DNA from: Paralithodes platypus
Taxonomy: Eukaryota; Arthropoda; Malacostraca; Decapoda; Lithodidae
Length of the DNA: 64,000 nucleotides
Assembly (NCBI GenBank): GCA_032716605.1
Contig: CM064519.1
Span: forward strand, 27,004,708 to 27,068,707
Direction: 5' to 3'
The notes beneath the pieces were generated by a model that saw nothing but the letters and a program-made list of their open reading frames with translations, was not told the origin of the DNA and made no database searches. Shown piece after piece: positions 61,788-64,000 of the stretch (positions are counted from its first letter, which is position 1; each line of letters starts with the position of its first letter). Made by a program: the position numbers and the translations under genes.

Positions 61788-62123
61788 TTAAGGGGAGGTT
61801 TTTAGTGTGTTTCCTAGACTTCCATCAAGCTTGAAATTACACCCCCTTGACCCCATTTCAAGATAAATTTGTACATTTTTCGTTAGAAAAATGTCCCGGC
61901 CGAAGGCCGATTTATCTTAATTTGCAGGCTCGCTGTCGCTCGCCAGGAAAAAATCGACACCTAAATGGGACGAAAGGTCTTAAAAGTGACATAAATTGGG
62001 TGAAAGTTCTTAAAATCGCCAAACTAATGGGGCGAACGTCTTAAAATCTCAAAAGCAATGGGGCTAAGCATAAGGGAGAAAGAGGTTCAGAAAAAAATCC
62101 TCCAGGTGGAAATCTCCCCTTAA
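61788..62123 (+). mobile_element. TTAA-type short element (MITE family 1), complete copy
   Basis: TTAA-GGGGAGGTTTTTAGTGTG (61788) to GGAAATCTCCCC-TTAA (62120-62123), 336 bp. Ends are inverted (GGGGAG/CTCCCC) and TTAA is duplicated, making this the reference copy. It has no coding capacity. Confidence 0.9.
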
Positions 62124-62220
62124 CTTGTGGAACAATATACCAAACGGTGTCGGTGTCGTAGACTGTTGCACAGTTCATACTTTCCAATATTACTTAGACA
62201 AATATATCGCCTCAAATCCC

Positions 62221-62645
62221 CGACTGATTACGTCTGTGCTCGAATAATTCACATTTACTTATGTCTGTGCTCGAATAATTCACATTTACTTACGTCTGTG
62301 CTCGAATAATTCACATCGAATAATTCACATTTACTTCCGTCTGTGCTCGAATAATTCACATTTACTTACGTTTGTGATCGAATAATTCACATTTACTTAC
62401 GTCTGTGCTCGAATAATTCACATTTACTTACGTCTGTGCTCGAATAATTCACATTTACTTACGTTTGTGCTCGAATAATTCACATTTACTTACGTCTGTG
62501 CTCGAATAATTAAAATTTAATTACGTCTGTGCTCGAATAATTCACATTTAATTACGTCTGTGCTCGAATAATTCACATTTAATTACGTCTGTGCTCGAAT
62601 AATTCACATTTAATTACGTCTGTGCTTAAATAATTCACATTTAAT
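62221..62645. repeat. 31-bp tandem repeat, ~13 units
   Basis: CGTCTGTGCTCGAATAATTC followed by ACATTTACTTA; later units have TTTAATTA instead of TTTACTTA and one unit is shortened. Confidence 0.95.
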
Positions 62646-63445
62646 TTAATGTTTTCTCTTCGGTACCCATTCTTTACCCTCACCAAGCAGTCTAGTGAGG
62701 CTCAGTAGATTTAATACTGCTTACATTTCCTTTGTAATCCTTTGTAATTATCCTTAAATAATGGACATACATTTTTATATTCTGATTTACTTAATACAAT
62801 ACCTATAATGTTGGCTGCTTGTTTTTACTTCTGACAACCTTGTAAATTAGCTCAATTCAGTATGTTTTTGGACTTGTTGAGGGCCACTCGATCTTTCTCA
62901 GCATGATTTGTCGGTATTGTCGAATACAAATTAAAATATGATAGCAATGACAGTACAATGTAAAGATTGTATGTTTAAATGTAAGACAGATGACACAACA
63001 TGTACTAAATTATGTTCTGATCCTTTATGTGTTCAAATTCGTTCACAAACACGATACATACACAGTATATATGTGTGACATTATTTTGTTACACTTGAAC
63101 ACACACTAAGTACAGTCGGCCAAATAAGTGATCTCGGCACCAAGTATATTTTTATCCATAATTGGTATCTGCACTATCTAAACACGATTTCTTCATTGCG
63201 AGTGAGATAAACAAACATGTTCCTATCTTTACCCACCCTATTGAACATCTGACCGACATTAATACAGTACAGAGAGATGCTATTTACATTTACGCATTAC
63301 ACACTGTAATATATTATAGGTATGAAGTGGGTAATTAATGAGTCCATAGGAATTTACTAATATAATAAGTAACACCCCGTTCTAAACATTAATCATCAAT
63401 TACAAACCCCAATGTACTTAAATAAACTAATGAAAGCACATGGTT
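62646..63445. other. Unassigned AT-rich stretch
   Basis: No gene or repeat structure recognised. Confidence 0.45.
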
Positions 63446-63512
63446 CTCCCGGGATTCGAACTCGGGACACCACACCCAGAAGATAAGCACCTAAACCAGT
63501 ACACCATATAAT
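63446..63512 (-). mobile_element. tRNA-like SINE relic
   Basis: The minus strand reads TGGTGTACTGGTTTAGGTGC (A box) and GAGTTCGAATCCCGGGAG (B box), with poor acceptor-stem pairing. It is a tRNA-type pol III head rather than a functional tRNA gene. Confidence 0.6.
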
Positions 63513-63597
63513 TTAAGGTATGTTGGTATTAATAAACCCAACTACTAAAAGGATAGCATGGTATATCACTATCAAAGTACCCACTGATCGTATATAC

Positions 63598-64000
63598 ATT
63601 GTCATACCCTATGTATTGGATAACACAGCCACCCATATTAAGGGCAGATGGGCGTATTGTCATACCCTATGTATTGGATAACACAGCCACCCATATTAAG
63701 GGCAGATGGGCGTATTGTCATACCCTATGTATTGGATAACACAGCCACCCATATTAAGGGCAGATGGGCGTATTGTCATACCCTATGTATTGGATAACAC
63801 AGCCACCCATATTAAGGGCAGATGGACGTATTGTCATACCCTATGTATTGGATAACACAGCCACCCATATTAAGGGCAGATGGGCGTATTGTCATACCCT
63901 ATGTATTGGATAACACAGCCACCCATATTAAGGGCAGATGGGCGTATTGTCATACCCGATGTATTGGATAACACAGCCACCCATATTAAGGGCAGATGGG
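63598..64000. repeat. 58-bp tandem repeat running off the right edge
   Basis: CGTATTGTCATACCCTATGT, ATTGGATAACACAGCCACCC, ATATTAAGGGCAGATGGG: seven nearly identical units to the end of the window. The ATTAAGGGCAGATGGGCG junction resembles the TTAAGGGGAGATGGG end of MITE family 1. Confidence 0.95.

Noticed and set aside
63446..63512. Functional tRNA gene
   Set aside because: A and B boxes are present but the acceptor stem pairs poorly and flanks look like a SINE relic; same reasoning for 31620-31700, 34141-34210, 50139-50203 and 56508-56573.

Overview
The window is animal nuclear DNA, most likely from an arthropod and plausibly a decapod crustacean. It has no operons or ribosome-binding sites. 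It is almost entirely transposable elements, tandem repeats and microsatellites: LTR, DIRS-type and LINE retroelements, tRNA-derived SINEs, short TTAA-flanked elements, and long (TA)n, (GA)n and (CA)n runs. The lineage guess rests on this repeat style and on frequent TAGGCCTA-like motifs, so it is inference. I found no convincing host protein gene; every coding stretch I could identify belongs to a mobile element.

Left part (1-31.3 kb). The minus strand opens with the start of a retroviral-type protease running off the left edge, then a diverged LTR piece and a 5'-truncated LINE reverse transcriptase. Three large, young elements follow, all transcribed leftward. (1) A 7.1-kb LTR element with 2.0-kb LTRs, a 5-bp target duplication and only Gag-like coding. 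(2) An apparently intact 8.7-kb DIRS-type tyrosine-recombinase retrotransposon with inverted terminal repeats, an internal complementary region and three open frames: Gag-like, RT/RNase H/methyltransferase-like, and tyrosine recombinase. (3) A 9.2-kb LTR element with exceptionally long 3.0-kb, almost identical LTRs, again Gag-like only. The third sits inside the ORF1 of a plus-strand LINE, and the reading frame resumes exactly on the far side. The two Gag-only elements are related to each other and contain in-frame coding megasatellites of 252 and 393 bp. The first also has a putative -1 frameshift site and nine PPIY motifs.

Middle part (31.3-49.6 kb). LINE relics of several families (two RTE-like copies of one family with an embedded zinc finger, an RTE/L2-like copy, CR1/Jockey-like 3' ends), three SINEs of one tRNA-derived family, a TTCGCC-rich degenerate element, and large tandem arrays (81-bp, 28-bp with TTAGGG, and a 1.9-kb array of 19-bp units that creates a spurious 681-residue ORF).

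Right part (45-64 kb). About a dozen copies of a 330-370-bp nonautonomous element with TTAA flanks and GGGGAG ends, a second short inverted-repeat family with TTA flanks, more LINE relics, two retroposed insertions with 14-bp target duplications, and satellites with 56-, 79-, 20-, 28-, 31- and 58-bp periods. The 58-bp array runs off the right edge. Together the window reads as a nested retroelement graveyard with three recently active insertions.
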